Counted from the stretch's first letter, positions 34,915 through 44,406 are shown. The stretch: DNA of 64,000 bases from an uncultured Oscillospiraceae bacterium (GCA_910587395.1 CAJULJ010000002.1:107087-171086), one strand, 5' to 3'. Notes: generated by a model not told the origin, from the sequence alone. Program-made: numbers and translations.

Positions 34915-37722
34915 CTATTCGCCGAAGGGGGGGGGGTCACGGTCCTGGGGCATGGCGTCTCCCTCAAAGGGCAGCTCATCGGGGACGGCGGGCGTCATGT
35001 TCTGCTTGTACTGCATTTCCGCCCATTGCTCCTTGGTGATGAGCAGCTGCCGGGGCTTGGAGCCCTCGAAGGGGCCTACCACGCCTTTTTCCTCCATCTG
35101 GTCCACCAGACGGGCGGCACGGCCGTAGCCCAGCTTCAAGCGCCGCTGGAGCATGGATACGCTGGCCTGTCCCACCTCCAGCACCACGTCGATGGCGGCG
35201 GGCAGAAGCTCGTCGTAGTCGTCCCCTCCCCCACTGCTGGGGTCGGACCCGCCTACGCCCTTGGCGGCCTTGTCCTTCTCCTCGGCGTTCTTCTCAATCT
35301 CGTGCATGACGGACTCGTCGTACTGGGCCGACGCGCCCTCCTTGATGAAGTCCACCACGTTGGCCCGCTCCTCATCCGTGATGAAACAGCCCTGGACGCG
35401 CAGCTTGTCCTGGCCCAGGGGGGCGTACAGCATATCGCCCTGGCCCACCAGCTTTTCCGCGCCGGTGGTATCCAGAATGATGCGGGATTCCAGGCTGGAC
35501 GCCACCGCCAGCGCGATCCGGCTGGGGATGTTGGCCTTCATCAGACCGGTGATGACGTCGGCACGGGGGCTCTGGGTGGCGATGATCAGGTGCATGCCCG
35601 ACGCGCGGCCCATCTGGGCGACCCGGCAGATGGATTCCTCCACCTCCTTGGCGGCCACCAGCATCAGGTCGGCCAGCTCGTCGATGACGATCACAATTTG
35701 AGGCATGGGCTCCAGGTCCTCTTGTCTTCGTGCCCGCTCGTTGTAGGTGGCCAGGTCCCTGGCTCCCACCTCGGAGAACTTCTGGTAGCGCTTCATCATC
35801 TCGCTCACCGCCCATTGAAGGGCTCCGGCGGCCTTTTTGGGGTCGGTGACCACAGGGATGAGCAGGTGGGGGATGCCGTTGTAGATGCTCAGCTCCACCA
35901 TCTTTGGGTCCACCATGATGAGGCGGACCTCCTCCGGCGTGGCCTTGTACAGCAGAGAGATGATGAGGGAGTTGGTACACACGGATTTGCCGGAGCCGGT
36001 GGTACCGGCGATGAGCATATGGGGCAGCTTGGCGATATTGCCCACAATGGGGTTGCCGCTGATGTCCTTGCCCACGGCGAAGGCCACCTTGGAGGAGCTG
36101 TCGGTGAAGGCTTTGGACGCCAGGATATCCCGAACGCACACCATGCTTTTATGGCGGTTGGGCACCTCGATGCCCACGGTGGAAATTTTATTGGGAATCG
36201 GCGCCACCCGGACGGCGGAGGCCCCCAGCGCCAGCGCGATGTCCCCGGACAGATTGGTAATCTTGTTCAGCTTTACTCCCTGGTCCAGCTCCAGCTCATA
36301 CCGGGTGATAGAGGGGCCCCGGATCACGTTGACGATGCGGGCGCTGACCCCGAAAGACTGGAGCGCGTCCTGGAGCCGCTGCTGGTTGGCGTGGAGCTCG
36401 TTGTCCGCCGCCGCGGTGCTGCCGCCTCCGCCCTCGTTGAGCAGGGATACGGGGGGATAGCGATAGGCGGGGGTGTCCTGCTCCATGCCTGCCTCGATCT
36501 CACGGGCCATCTCCTGCTGGACCTGGGTCCGCTCCTCTTCTTTAGAACGCTTGGGGGGCGCGGCGGGCTCCCGGATCACCGGAGGGGGCACCGGGTTCTC
36601 CCGGACCACCGGAGACGGCGCGGGCTCCTCCCGCGCCACAGGGGCCGGGGAGGGCTCCTCCCGAAGGGGGATGGGCGCCGGAGGCGGCAGCAGGTCGTCC
36701 ACCGTGGCCGGGGGCGGGGCCGCCGGACCGGGCTTGGGTGTGCGGGGCGGCTCCTTCATGGGCCGCAGCTCGGGCACGTCCTCGTACTCGGGGGCTTCCT
36801 CCTCCACAAAGGGCTTGTCCCTCTGGCCGGGGGCGGCCACTCCCGCCACCTTGTCGAAAAAGGATTTTGGGCGCACGGTGGTCACAGGGGTGGTGGGCTT
36901 TTTGTTCAGCAGCGGGCCGTCGTCCACCGGGATGTCGATGGCGGCGCTTTTGCGCCGGGAGGCGGGGACAGGCTCCGGCTCCTTCCGGGCGGGCTTCCTG
37001 GGTCGCTTCTCGGGCTCCGGGTAGTCGTCCGGGTCGTATTCGGGCCGCTGATCCCTCTGCTCCCGGAAGTAGTCCAGCACGTCCGCCGGGGTGAGCCGCA
37101 GGGCGCACAGCGCTGCCGCCGCGCTCAAAATCAGCAGGATCACCACCGCGCCCACGGTGGTGAAGGCGAAGCGGAAGCCCATGGCCAGCAGGCCGCTGAC
37201 CACGCCGCCGGAAGCCACGGCCCTGCCGTCCTTCCAAAGCTGGCCCGCCAGGGCAACCCCGCCCTCGTACTCGGCCTTGCACAGAATCAGGTGAAGCAGA
37301 GCGCCGGTCAGCACCGGCAGGCTCACCGTCCCCGCCACCCGCAGGCGGACGGGGCGGCCCCGGTGGAAGATGAGTATGCCCGCCGCCGCCAGCAGCATGG
37401 GCGGGGCGATGTAAAACCCGTAGCCGCACAAGCCCTTGAGCAGGTCGCAGAACAGGGCGATCACTGCCCCCTCGTCCGTCTTGAAGTAGCCGATGGCTCC
37501 AAACAGGGCCATGAGCAGGCACACCACGCCCCCCACCTCCCGGCGGTAGGGCTTTTTCTGCGCCGCAGACTTTCGGGAAGAGCGGCTTTTGGAAGCGGAT
37601 GACGGCCGGGATCTGGATTGAGACTGGGCCGAAAGCCGCTTGCCGCCGTTTTTGGATGAATTGGAAGCGGAACGGCTGGAGCTGCCGCCGGAATTTGAAG
37701 TTTTCTTTTGTGTGGAAGCCAT
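34915..37722 (-). CDS. ftsK: DNA translocase FtsK/SpoIIIE
   Basis: This 935-aa ATP-driven dsDNA pump clears chromosome from the division or sporulation septum. Order: Ser/Lys-rich N-terminus (1-60), four predicted TM helices (about 60-205), a long Pro/Glu-rich linker (210-420), then the RecA-like motor with Walker A GTTGSGKSVC and Walker B IVIDELADLM, SPRADVITGLMKANIPSRIAL, and the winged-helix gamma domain at the end (SVSMLQRRLKLGYGRAARLVDQME), which reads polar DNA motifs. ATG follows AGGAGG. It lies 17 bp after uppP on the same strand. Whether it serves vegetative or sporulation septa cannot be told. Confidence 0.95.
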   Translation of the reverse strand: MASTQKKTSNSGGSSSRSASNSSKNGGKRLSAQSQSRSRPSSASKSRSSRKSAAQKKPYRREVGGVVCLLMALFGAIGYFKTDEGAVIALFCDLLKGLCGYGFYIAPPMLLAAAGILIFHRGRPVRLRVAGTVSLPVLTGALLHLILCKAEYEGGVALAGQLWKDGRAVASGGVVSGLLAMGFRFAFTTVGAVVILLILSAAAALCALRLTPADVLDYFREQRDQRPEYDPDDYPEPEKRPRKPARKEPEPVPASRRKSAAIDIPVDDGPLLNKKPTTPVTTVRPKSFFDKVAGVAAPGQRDKPFVEEEAPEYEDVPELRPMKEPPRTPKPGPAAPPPATVDDLLPPPAPIPLREEPSPAPVAREEPAPSPVVRENPVPPPVIREPAAPPKRSKEEERTQVQQEMAREIEAGMEQDTPAYRYPPVSLLNEGGGGSTAAADNELHANQQRLQDALQSFGVSARIVNVIRGPSITRYELELDQGVKLNKITNLSGDIALALGASAVRVAPIPNKISTVGIEVPNRHKSMVCVRDILASKAFTDSSSKVAFAVGKDISGNPIVGNIAKLPHMLIAGTTGSGKSVCTNSLIISLLYKATPEEVRLIMVDPKMVELSIYNGIPHLLIPVVTDPKKAAGALQWAVSEMMKRYQKFSEVGARDLATYNERARRQEDLEPMPQIVIVIDELADLMLVAAKEVEESICRVAQMGRASGMHLIIATQSPRADVITGLMKANIPSRIALAVASSLESRIILDTTGAEKLVGQGDMLYAPLGQDKLRVQGCFITDEERANVVDFIKEGASAQYDESVMHEIEKNAEEKDKAAKGVGGSDPSSGGGDDYDELLPAAIDVVLEVGQASVSMLQRRLKLGYGRAARLVDQMEEKGVVGPFEGSKPRQLLITKEQWAEMQYKQNMTPAVPDELPFEGDAMPQDRDPPPFGE

Positions 37723-37739
37723 TCAGGAATCCTCCTGTT

Positions 37740-38600
37740 TCATGATGCCGCAGGGGTGAGCAGGGGGAGCACAAAGCAGGCGATCAGGGAGACCGCGCCC
37801 ACCACCCAGCAGTAATAGGCAAAGCTGCCGAATTTTCCCTTGCTGGCCAGCAGCTTCACCAACGAGATGGAGAAGTAACCCACCACCCCGGCAATCACCA
37901 TGCCGGTGAGGTATATGGGCAGCAGCTGCGTATCAAAGCTGCCGGCCTTCGCCACCTTGATCACCTTCAGCAAAGTGGCCCCGAACACGGCGGGCAGAGA
38001 CAGCAGGAAGGAAAAGCGCACGGCAAAGTTCCGCTCAAAGCCCAGCGCCATCCCCGCGGAGATGGTGGTGCCGGAGCGGGACAGGCCGGGGATGGTGGCC
38101 ATACCCTGGGCCAGCCCCACCAGCAGCACATCCTGCACCGTGACGGTGCGGCCGTTTTTCCTCCCGCCGCCGCAGCGGTCGGACAGGAACAGAATGCACC
38201 CCGTGACGAGCAGCATCACGGACACAAACACCGGGCTGGCCCCCAGTCCCTCCACAAGGTCGTCGAAGGGCAGCACCAAAAACAGGGGCAGAGTGCCCAG
38301 GATCAGCAGCAGCACCAGCCGCCGTGCCTCGGGAGGATTGCCCTGCTCCCGCCGGCCGGACCGGGTGAACAGAGCCGCCAAACCCCCGAAAAATTCCACA
38401 ATCATGTCCACGATGTCCTGCCAGTACACCACGCACACGGCGATCAGCGTGGCAAAGTGGAGCAGAATGTTATAGAGTGCGTCCGGCTCCTCCATGCCGA
38501 AGAAATGCTGCAGCAGGGACAGATGCCCTGAACTGGAGATGGGCAGGAATTCCGCCACGCCCTGCACCACGCCCAAAATGATTGCCATCCAAAAGGTCAA
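37740..38600 (-). CDS. uppP: Undecaprenyl-diphosphatase UppP (BacA)
   Basis: A membrane phosphatase that recycles undecaprenyl pyrophosphate to the monophosphate carrier for wall synthesis; extra copies give bacitracin resistance. The 286-aa protein has about eight TM helices, the EFLPISSSGHLSL motif near the N-terminus and GLSRSGTTISAGM in the second half, both active-site regions. I prefer TTG 38600, which has GAGGTGAGC five bases upstream, over GTG 38609. It is the first gene of the uppP-ftsK unit. Confidence 0.93.
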   Translation of the reverse strand: MTFWMAIILGVVQGVAEFLPISSSGHLSLLQHFFGMEEPDALYNILLHFATLIAVCVVYWQDIVDMIVEFFGGLAALFTRSGRREQGNPPEARRLVLLLILGTLPLFLVLPFDDLVEGLGASPVFVSVMLLVTGCILFLSDRCGGGRKNGRTVTVQDVLLVGLAQGMATIPGLSRSGTTISAGMALGFERNFAVRFSFLLSLPAVFGATLLKVIKVAKAGSFDTQLLPIYLTGMVIAGVVGYFSISLVKLLASKGKFGSFAYYCWVVGAVSLIACFVLPLLTPAAS

Positions 38601-38724
38601 TGCGCTCACCTCGTTTGAGATTGCCGCCCCAGGGCGGATATAGAATCAGTATAATATATTAGCACACCTCGACGGAAAATTCCAGCAAAAATCGAAAATG
38701 TGTTCTTTAAGAATTATGCGGTCC

Positions 38725-38764
38725 GAAAAAAGGGACTGTCCGGCAGCATCCGCCGGACAGTCCC
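38725..38764 (-). terminator. Intrinsic terminator of the M20 peptidase operon
   Basis: On the minus strand GGGGACTGTCCGGC pairs with GCCGGACAGTCCC, followed by TTTTTT (38731-38726). It lies 20 bp past the M20 stop. Confidence 0.92.
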
Positions 38765-38781
38765 CGCTTTATGTCTCGACC

Positions 38782-40353
38782 TTACCGCTCCTCCTGAGCG
38801 CAAATGAGATTCTTGTAGAAGTCCACCGCCTTGGGCAGGCAGTCCACGCCCATGTTCTCGTTCAGGCCGTGCATCCCGGCCATCTGCTCCGGCCCGGCCA
38901 CAATGGGGGCAAAGCGGATGCAGTTGCCGCAGATGGCCTGATAGAAGCTGGCGTCGGTGGCCCCCGTCATGACGTAAGGGCAGACGGGCAGGCCGGGGAA
39001 GGTGTCGCCGATGACCCGCTCCACCTGGCGGAAGGCATTGCCCTTGATGTCCACGGGGGTGGTGTAGTCGCTGGAGTGGATGATCTCCATCTCCAGGCCA
39101 TACTTGGCCGCCAGCTCCCGCATCAGCTCCAGGCTCTCCTCCTCGCCCTGGTGGGGAATGAAGCGCATATTGGCGCTGACGCTGGCCTCCTGAGGCAGCA
39201 CATTGCAGGCGTCGGAGCCGGACTGCATGGTGAAGGCGATGGTGGTCTGGAGCATGGCCGCCGCCTGGGCGGATATGCTGGGCATGACTTTCTTCATCAC
39301 CGGCCCGAACAGCCACAGGTTGCCCATCACCAGCCGCAGGTGGAAGGGGGCATAGGGGGACAGCCGCCGGAACATGTCCTTCACCTCCGGCAAAAACTTC
39401 CGACGGAAGGGGGGCCTGGTCTCCACCTCGTTGACGAAGGCCGCCAGACGGGCAATGGGGGTGTCCCTTCCCGGCGCGCTGGCGTGGCCGCCGGAGCTGC
39501 GGGCGGTAAAGCGCACGTCCGCCTTGCCCTTTTCAAACACGCCCACCATGGCGAAGTTGCCCTTGACGCCGCCGATGGGGTCGGTGATCACGCCGCCGCC
39601 CTCGTCAATGACCAGGAAGGGGCGCACCCCCAGCCGCCGAAGCTCGGCCACCAGCTTGGGCGCGCCGTTCCCCGCCCACTCCTCGGTGCAGGAGGAGGCC
39701 AGATACACGTCGCACTCGGGGGTATAGCCCGCCTCCAGCAGCTCCTCCACCGCCTGGAAGAAGGCCATCAGCGAAGCCTTGGTGTCAAAGGCCCCCCGGC
39801 CCCATACCTTACCGTCCACAATAGCGCCGGAGAAGGGCGGGTGAATCCACTGCCCCTCGGCGGGCACCACGTCCTGATGGCTCATGAGCACAATGGGGTC
39901 GTCGGAGGTCCTGCCCTGCCAGCGGAAGAGCAGGTTGCCGTCGATGACGGTCTTTTCCAGCTTCTCGTGGACCATGGGGAACAGCTTTTCCAGCTCTCGA
40001 TGGAACGCCAGGAACTTTTCCGTATCCTGAACGTTGGCATGGGAGGTGGTATCGCACTTCACCATGGCAGACAGCTTCTGGGCATAATCCATGGCCCGCT
40101 CGTCAGGAATGGGAACATACCCGGATGTTTTCTTTTTGGTCAGGGCGGCGTGGAGCACCGCCGCACCCAGGGCGGTCCCCGCCACGGCGCCTGCTGCAGC
40201 CAAAGCTGTGACCGCAGCCTTGGCGCAGGGGCATTTCTGCCGGGGTTCCGGCTGCTTTTTCCGACTTTTTTCCGCTGCCGCTTCGGCCAGAATACGCCGG
40301 CCCGCTTTCAGCGCGGCCGCTTTGGCGGCGGCATGTCTGAGCTTGCTTCTCAT
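38782..40353 (-). CDS. M20 family metallopeptidase with N-terminal membrane anchor
   Basis: A 523-aa zinc peptidase of the carboxypeptidase-S/PM20D1-like group. A basic, Ala-rich N-terminus is followed by one hydrophobic segment (about 45-70, AAVTALAAAGAVAGTALGAAV), so it may be anchored to the membrane. The metal site is MSHQDVVPAEG, GRGAFDTKAS, SSCTEEWAGNGAP and DEGGG; the dimerisation domain follows. ATG follows GGAAAGGAAG. It is the last gene of a three-gene unit with two membrane proteins that may supply its substrate. Confidence 0.87.
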   Translation of the reverse strand: MRSKLRHAAAKAAALKAGRRILAEAAAEKSRKKQPEPRQKCPCAKAAVTALAAAGAVAGTALGAAVLHAALTKKKTSGYVPIPDERAMDYAQKLSAMVKCDTTSHANVQDTEKFLAFHRELEKLFPMVHEKLEKTVIDGNLLFRWQGRTSDDPIVLMSHQDVVPAEGQWIHPPFSGAIVDGKVWGRGAFDTKASLMAFFQAVEELLEAGYTPECDVYLASSCTEEWAGNGAPKLVAELRRLGVRPFLVIDEGGGVITDPIGGVKGNFAMVGVFEKGKADVRFTARSSGGHASAPGRDTPIARLAAFVNEVETRPPFRRKFLPEVKDMFRRLSPYAPFHLRLVMGNLWLFGPVMKKVMPSISAQAAAMLQTTIAFTMQSGSDACNVLPQEASVSANMRFIPHQGEEESLELMRELAAKYGLEMEIIHSSDYTTPVDIKGNAFRQVERVIGDTFPGLPVCPYVMTGATDASFYQAICGNCIRFAPIVAGPEQMAGMHGLNENMGVDCLPKAVDFYKNLICAQEER

Positions 40354-41039
40354 GCGTTCGACTTCCTTTCCCGTCTATATAAAATCCAAGTGATGGCAAT
40401 GGCCATGGCCCCGCTGGGGATAATCATGAAGCTGGTGGACCCGGTAAGGCTGGGGACCAGCATGAACAGCAGACTCATCACAACGAGAGGAACGGCGGCG
40501 ATCTTCATATTGCCCCGGAAATACTTGTAGGACATGGCCCCGAACAGGGCCGGGACCACGTTGGCAAAGGCGGGCTGAAGCACCTCGCTCTGGAGCACCG
40601 GCTGGAGGGGCACCAGCAGCAGCACCCCCAGGGCCAGCACCAGAATGGTCACCAGGGAGGAGGCTGCGATGGACAGGGTGGAGATGACCTCATTCTCCGC
40701 CGTCCCCGACTTGGCCCCCACCATGTCCCGGGCGCTGATGGCGCAGGGTATCTTCATATTGATGAGGTTGCCGGTGATGAAGGCCAGATAGCCGCCTCCC
40801 GCCCCCAGCATGGGGGTGTAGATGAGGTATTCGGCCACTCCGCTGACCATCCACACAATGCCCACGGAGAAGAAGCACTTTGCCACCGCTCCCACGTCGG
40901 GCATGGCCCCCAAAATGGCCCCCATGGCGAAGGGCGCGCCCAGGAGCAGAACCAAAGTGATCACGCTCACCACCCGGCCGATGGTGTGGGTGCGCTGGTT
41001 GTAGCGCTCAAAAACCGCCAGTTTTTCCTGCTCGCTCAT
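40350..41039 (-). CDS. Polytopic membrane protein, partner of DUF5058-like protein
   Basis: A 229-aa protein with about five TM helices and a charged N-terminus (MSEQEKLAVFERYNQRTHTI). A conserved-looking segment AGGGYLAFITGNLINMKIPC suggests a transport core. ATG 41039 follows GAGGAGG. It starts 14 bp after the DUF5058-like gene and its end overlaps the M20 start (ATGA type). It is probably the second subunit of a two-component carrier; no substrate can be named. Confidence 0.75.
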   Translation of the reverse strand: MSEQEKLAVFERYNQRTHTIGRVVSVITLVLLLGAPFAMGAILGAMPDVGAVAKCFFSVGIVWMVSGVAEYLIYTPMLGAGGGYLAFITGNLINMKIPCAISARDMVGAKSGTAENEVISTLSIAASSLVTILVLALGVLLLVPLQPVLQSEVLQPAFANVVPALFGAMSYKYFRGNMKIAAVPLVVMSLLFMLVPSLTGSTSFMIIPSGAMAIAITWILYRRERKSNA

Positions 41040-41052
41040 GCTCCGCACCTCC

Positions 41053-41811
41053 TCACGCCCACAGCCGGAGCAGTACCGCTCCGGCCATGCCGACGAGCAT
41101 GCTGCCCGCGATGGAAAAGCTCTCCAGCCACGCCATGCCCTTTTTCTCCGACAGGTACAGACACCCGGCCATGGCCAGCCCCGACAGCGCCGCCACCGCC
41201 AGCGGGGTCCAGTCCCCGGCGAAGGCAAACAGGCCCTCCCCGGACACCAGTGTGCCGACATAGCTGCCCACATAGGCGCAGATAAGGCCCACAAACATGG
41301 CGGTCATGGCCCTGTCGCCAAAGCCCGCCGCAGCTCCGCCTCTGCCGGAGGAGGACCCGCCCAGCCTGCCCAGATACCGCTTGCTGAACAGGGCGGACAG
41401 CACCATCCCCCACATGATGCACGCGCTCATGAGCAGGGCGATGGTGGTGAAGGCCCTCGGTGTCATCTCAGCGGCGGACAGGGAGCTCATGCCCACCTGC
41501 TCGGCGGCGGTCTGGGCCACCTGGGTCTCGTAGTGCAGCGCCCCTACCACGCTCAGCCGCAGCCAGGGCCAGGGGGTGCCCAGGCTGCCGGACAGGGCGA
41601 TGACCCCCAGCAGAATGCCCACGCTGGGCAGGGCGGAAAAGGTCACGCTGGCGGTGATGACCCGGCGCATTTTGGCCTTGTCCATGCCCAGGGCCACCCC
41701 GGCCCGCCAGGCGCGGACCATGAATATGACGCAGATCACCGCCACAAAGGCCACAATGCCTCCGCATACGGCATAGATGGGCGGGCTGTTCAGCTGAGAT
41801 AAGATAGACAT
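41053..41811 (-). CDS. DUF5058-like polytopic membrane protein
   Basis: A 252-aa protein with about six TM helices. Features that resemble DUF5058 proteins are the Met/Lys segment after TM1 (ALGMDKAKMRRVITASVTFSA), PSVGILLGVIALSGSLGTPWPW, and a long loop with a Gly/Ser-rich stretch (GGSSSGRGGAAAG). It is the first gene of a unit with another membrane protein and an M20 peptidase, preceded by a promoter with a 26-bp palindrome. The family assignment is tentative and the function unknown. Confidence 0.75.
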   Translation of the reverse strand: MSILSQLNSPPIYAVCGGIVAFVAVICVIFMVRAWRAGVALGMDKAKMRRVITASVTFSALPSVGILLGVIALSGSLGTPWPWLRLSVVGALHYETQVAQTAAEQVGMSSLSAAEMTPRAFTTIALLMSACIMWGMVLSALFSKRYLGRLGGSSSGRGGAAAGFGDRAMTAMFVGLICAYVGSYVGTLVSGEGLFAFAGDWTPLAVAALSGLAMAGCLYLSEKKGMAWLESFSIAGSMLVGMAGAVLLRLWA

Positions 41812-41831
41812 TGGCGCTCTCCCCTCCGTTT

Positions 41832-41887
41832 TTACAATTTACAGCTCTAATTTGTAATAGTATAACGGAATTTGGAAGATAACGCAA
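41832..41887 (-). promoter_or_regulatory. Promoter plus 26-bp palindrome at the DUF5058-like operon
   Basis: On the minus strand TTGCGT (41887-41882), a 17-bp spacer and TATACT (41864-41859). Directly downstream, 41832-41857 is an imperfect 26-bp palindrome (TTACAA...TTGTAA, two mismatched pairs) covering the expected start site. Operator function is inferred. Confidence 0.7.
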
Positions 41888-41956
41888 CCGGCTTGTCCCA
41901 GCCCGGAACATTATACCACAAACCGGAGGCCTCGCGGGCAAAAAATTTCATCGCTC

Positions 41957-41985
41957 TTGACACATCCGGGGGGCTGTGATAATAT
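41957..41985 (+). promoter_or_regulatory. Promoter of the cysE-cysS T-box transcript
   Basis: Perfect TTGACA (41957-41962), a 17-bp spacer and TAATAT (41980-41985). Confidence 0.85.
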
Positions 41986-41992
41986 ACTGAGA

Positions 41993-42227
41993 CGGTATGA
42001 AAACCAAATATCGCGATGAACGCTGAAAGTAATCCGTTTTGGAACCGTCAGAGAGGGGCCGCCGCTGGCTGAAAGCGGCTCTCGGGAAAGCTTCGGATGA
42101 AATGCAGGCGGGAGCGAGGGGGACCTGGGCGCCCTCCGTCCGGCCACGTCACGGCCAAAAGTGAGAAACGAGAGTGGAACCGCGGTGATACCGCCTCTCA
42201 TGCCATCGGGCGTGAGGGGTTTTTTTA
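41993..42227 (+). promoter_or_regulatory. T-box riboswitch (Cys) controlling cysE-cysS
   Basis: The leader has the canonical T-box AGAGTGGAACCGCGGTG (42171-42187). A terminator follows (CCTCTCATGCC / GGGCGTGAGGGG, then seven T, 42194-42227), which the antiterminator would disrupt. Stem I features include AGAGAGGGGCC and GCTGGCTGAAAGC. A TGC triplet (42103-42105) lies where the specifier is expected, matching uncharged tRNA-Cys and the two Cys genes downstream. The exact specifier needs folding to confirm. Confidence 0.93.
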
Positions 42228-42250
42228 TTGGACAAGGAGGAACCTTTTTT

Positions 42251-42937
42251 ATGACCCGATTGGGCGAGACGCTGCGGGCCTATCAGGCCCGGGACCCGGC
42301 GGCCCGGAGCAGGCTGGAGATCTTCCTGCTGTACCCCGGGGTGCACGCCACCCTTTACCACAGACTGGCCCACTTCCTGTACTGCCGCCATTTGAAATTC
42401 CTGGCCCGGGGCATATCCCAGTGGAGCCGGTTCTGGACGGGCATCGAGATCCACCCCGGCGCGAAGATCGGCCGCAGGCTGGTCATCGACCACGGCATGG
42501 GCATCGTCATCGGCGAGACCGCCGAGGTGGGGGACGACTGCCTGATCTACCACGGCGTCACCCTGGGGGGCACCGGCAAGGACCAGGGCAAGCGCCACCC
42601 CACCATCGGCAACAACGTGCTCATCTCCTGCGGGGCCAAGGTGCTGGGGCCCTTCAAGGTGGGGGACAACGCCCGCATCGCCGCCAATGCGGTGGTGCTC
42701 AGCGAGGTCCCTCCCGACGCCACCGCCGTGGGCATCCCGGCGCAGGTCGTCAAGATTGCGGGACGGTCCACCCACTATGCCGACGAGGTGGACCAGACCA
42801 GCGTAAAAAACCCCAACCTGGAGCGTCTGGCCGCCCTGTCCGACCGGCTGGAGGTGTTGGAAAAGCTGATGGACCAGTGCCACATCGAGGGGCGGCGGGA
42901 TGCCTGCGCCTCATGCACGCAAGAAGAGAAAACCTGA
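42251..42937 (+). CDS. cysE: Serine O-acetyltransferase
   Basis: Transfers acetyl from acetyl-CoA to L-serine, committing serine to cysteine synthesis. The 228-aa protein has a short N-terminal helical region and the left-handed beta-helix of hexapeptide repeats (IEIHPGAKIGRRLVIDHGMGIVIGETAEVGDD, catalytic His in IDHGMG, YHGVTLGGTGK). The Cys-rich C-terminal tail (DACASC) is longer than in short Gram-positive forms. ATG follows AGGAGG. It sits 17 bp upstream of cysS under the T-box. Confidence 0.95.
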   Translation: MTRLGETLRAYQARDPAARSRLEIFLLYPGVHATLYHRLAHFLYCRHLKFLARGISQWSRFWTGIEIHPGAKIGRRLVIDHGMGIVIGETAEVGDDCLIYHGVTLGGTGKDQGKRHPTIGNNVLISCGAKVLGPFKVGDNARIAANAVVLSEVPPDATAVGIPAQVVKIAGRSTHYADEVDQTSVKNPNLERLAALSDRLEVLEKLMDQCHIEGRRDACASCTQEEKT

Positions 42938-42954
42938 AACGGAGGAAATACACC

Positions 42955-44406
42955 ATGTATCTTTACAATTCCGCCACCCACAAAAAAGAGGAGTTCCGCA
43001 CCCACACCCCCGGCCGGGTGGAGATGTACACCTGCGGCCCCACCGTCTACCACTTCGCCCACATCGGCAACCTGCGCTCCTACATCATGGAGGACGTGCT
43101 GGAGAAGTTCCTGCGCTACGAGGGCTACGACGTAAACCGGGTGATGAACATCACCGACGTGGGCCATCTGGCGTCGGACGCGGACACCGGCGAGGACAAA
43201 ATGCTCAAGGGTGCCAAGCGGGAGAACAAGTCGGTCATGGACATCGCAAAATTCTACACCGACGCCTTCTTTGACGACTGCGCCAAGCTGAACATCAAGA
43301 CCCCCAACGTGGTCCAGCCCGCCACCGGGCTCATCGGCGAGTTCATCAAGGTGGTCTCCGCCCTCATTGAGAAAGGCTCCGCTTACGTGGCCGGGGGCAA
43401 CGTGTATTTCGACACCTCCACCCTGGACCACTATTACGTGTTCAACGACCACGACGAGGAGGACCTGGCTGTGGGCGTGCGCGAGGGCGTGGAGGAGGAC
43501 CAGAACAAGCGCAATAAGAACGACTTTGTGCTCTGGTTCACCAGGTCCAAGTTTGAGGATCAGGCGCTGAAATGGGACTCCCCCTGGGGGGTGGGCTATC
43601 CCGGCTGGCACATCGAGTGCTCCTGCATCTCCATGAAGTTCAACGGGGAGTACCTGGACCTCCACTGCGGCGGCGTGGACAACGCTTTCCCCCACCACAC
43701 CAATGAGATTGCCCAGTCCGAGGCGTACCTGGGCCATCCCTGGTGCGCTCAGTGGTTCCATGTCCATCACTTGAACACCAATTCCGGGAAGATGTCCAAG
43801 TCCAAGGGGGAGTTTCTCACCATCTCCCTGCTGGAGGAGAAGGGGTACGACCCCCTGGCCTACCGCTTCTTCTGCCTGCAGAGCCACTACCGCAAGGGGC
43901 TGGTGTTCTCCTGGGAGAACCTGGACAACGCCGCCGGGGCGTACAGCAAGCTCATCAAGCGCATCGCCGCCCTGACGGGAACGGAGGGCGCGGTGGACGA
44001 GGAGGCCGCCGCCCGGCTCAAGGAGAAGTTTCTCACCCAGGTGGGCAACGATTTGAACACCTCCATGGGTGTCACCTGCCTGTACGACGTGCTCAAGGCC
44101 CCGGTGAACGACGCGACCAAGCGGGCGGTGCTGGCGGACTTTGACCGGGTGCTGTCCCTGTCCCTGCTGGAAAAGGCGGCGGAGCTGCGGGAGAAGGAGG
44201 CGGCTCAGGCCAAGACCGCCAGCGCCCCCGGCGGCTTCACCATCCAGGGCGAGGGGGACCCGGCCGTGGACGCGCTGGTGCTCCAGCGCTCGGAGGCAAA
44301 AAAGGCCAAGAACTTTGCCGAGGCCGACCGCATCCGGGACGAGCTGAAGGCCCAGGGCGTGGAGGTCACCGACGTGCCCGGAGGGGCGGTTTGGAAAAGG
44401 GTCTGA
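42955..44406 (+). CDS. cysS: Cysteinyl-tRNA synthetase
   Basis: A 483-aa class I synthetase. The HIGH-like motif is FAHIGNLRSY, the KMSKS motif is SGKMSKSKGE, and zinc ligands are the Cys of MYTCGPTVYHF, CSCIS and the His in FPHHTNEIAQSEA. The C-terminal DALR-like and anticodon domains are complete. ATG 42955 follows GGAGG; the frame stays open far upstream but that part overlaps cysE. Cotranscribed with cysE under T-box control. Confidence 0.96.
   Translation: MYLYNSATHKKEEFRTHTPGRVEMYTCGPTVYHFAHIGNLRSYIMEDVLEKFLRYEGYDVNRVMNITDVGHLASDADTGEDKMLKGAKRENKSVMDIAKFYTDAFFDDCAKLNIKTPNVVQPATGLIGEFIKVVSALIEKGSAYVAGGNVYFDTSTLDHYYVFNDHDEEDLAVGVREGVEEDQNKRNKNDFVLWFTRSKFEDQALKWDSPWGVGYPGWHIECSCISMKFNGEYLDLHCGGVDNAFPHHTNEIAQSEAYLGHPWCAQWFHVHHLNTNSGKMSKSKGEFLTISLLEEKGYDPLAYRFFCLQSHYRKGLVFSWENLDNAAGAYSKLIKRIAALTGTEGAVDEEAAARLKEKFLTQVGNDLNTSMGVTCLYDVLKAPVNDATKRAVLADFDRVLSLSLLEKAAELREKEAAQAKTASAPGGFTIQGEGDPAVDALVLQRSEAKKAKNFAEADRIRDELKAQGVEVTDVPGGAVWKRV

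Noticed and set aside
34849..37602. 917-codon open frame on the plus strand opposite ftsK
   Set aside because: Shadow of the translocase gene; Gly/His/Arg-rich and without any domain, whereas the minus strand encodes intact FtsK motifs.
38698..40530. Plus-strand open frame opposite the M20 peptidase
   Set aside because: Antisense of a gene with intact metal-binding motifs; repetitive composition.
42097..42954. N-terminal extension of cysS
   Set aside because: Overlaps the T-box and cysE; the synthetase begins at MYLYNSATHKKEE with GGAGG upstream.
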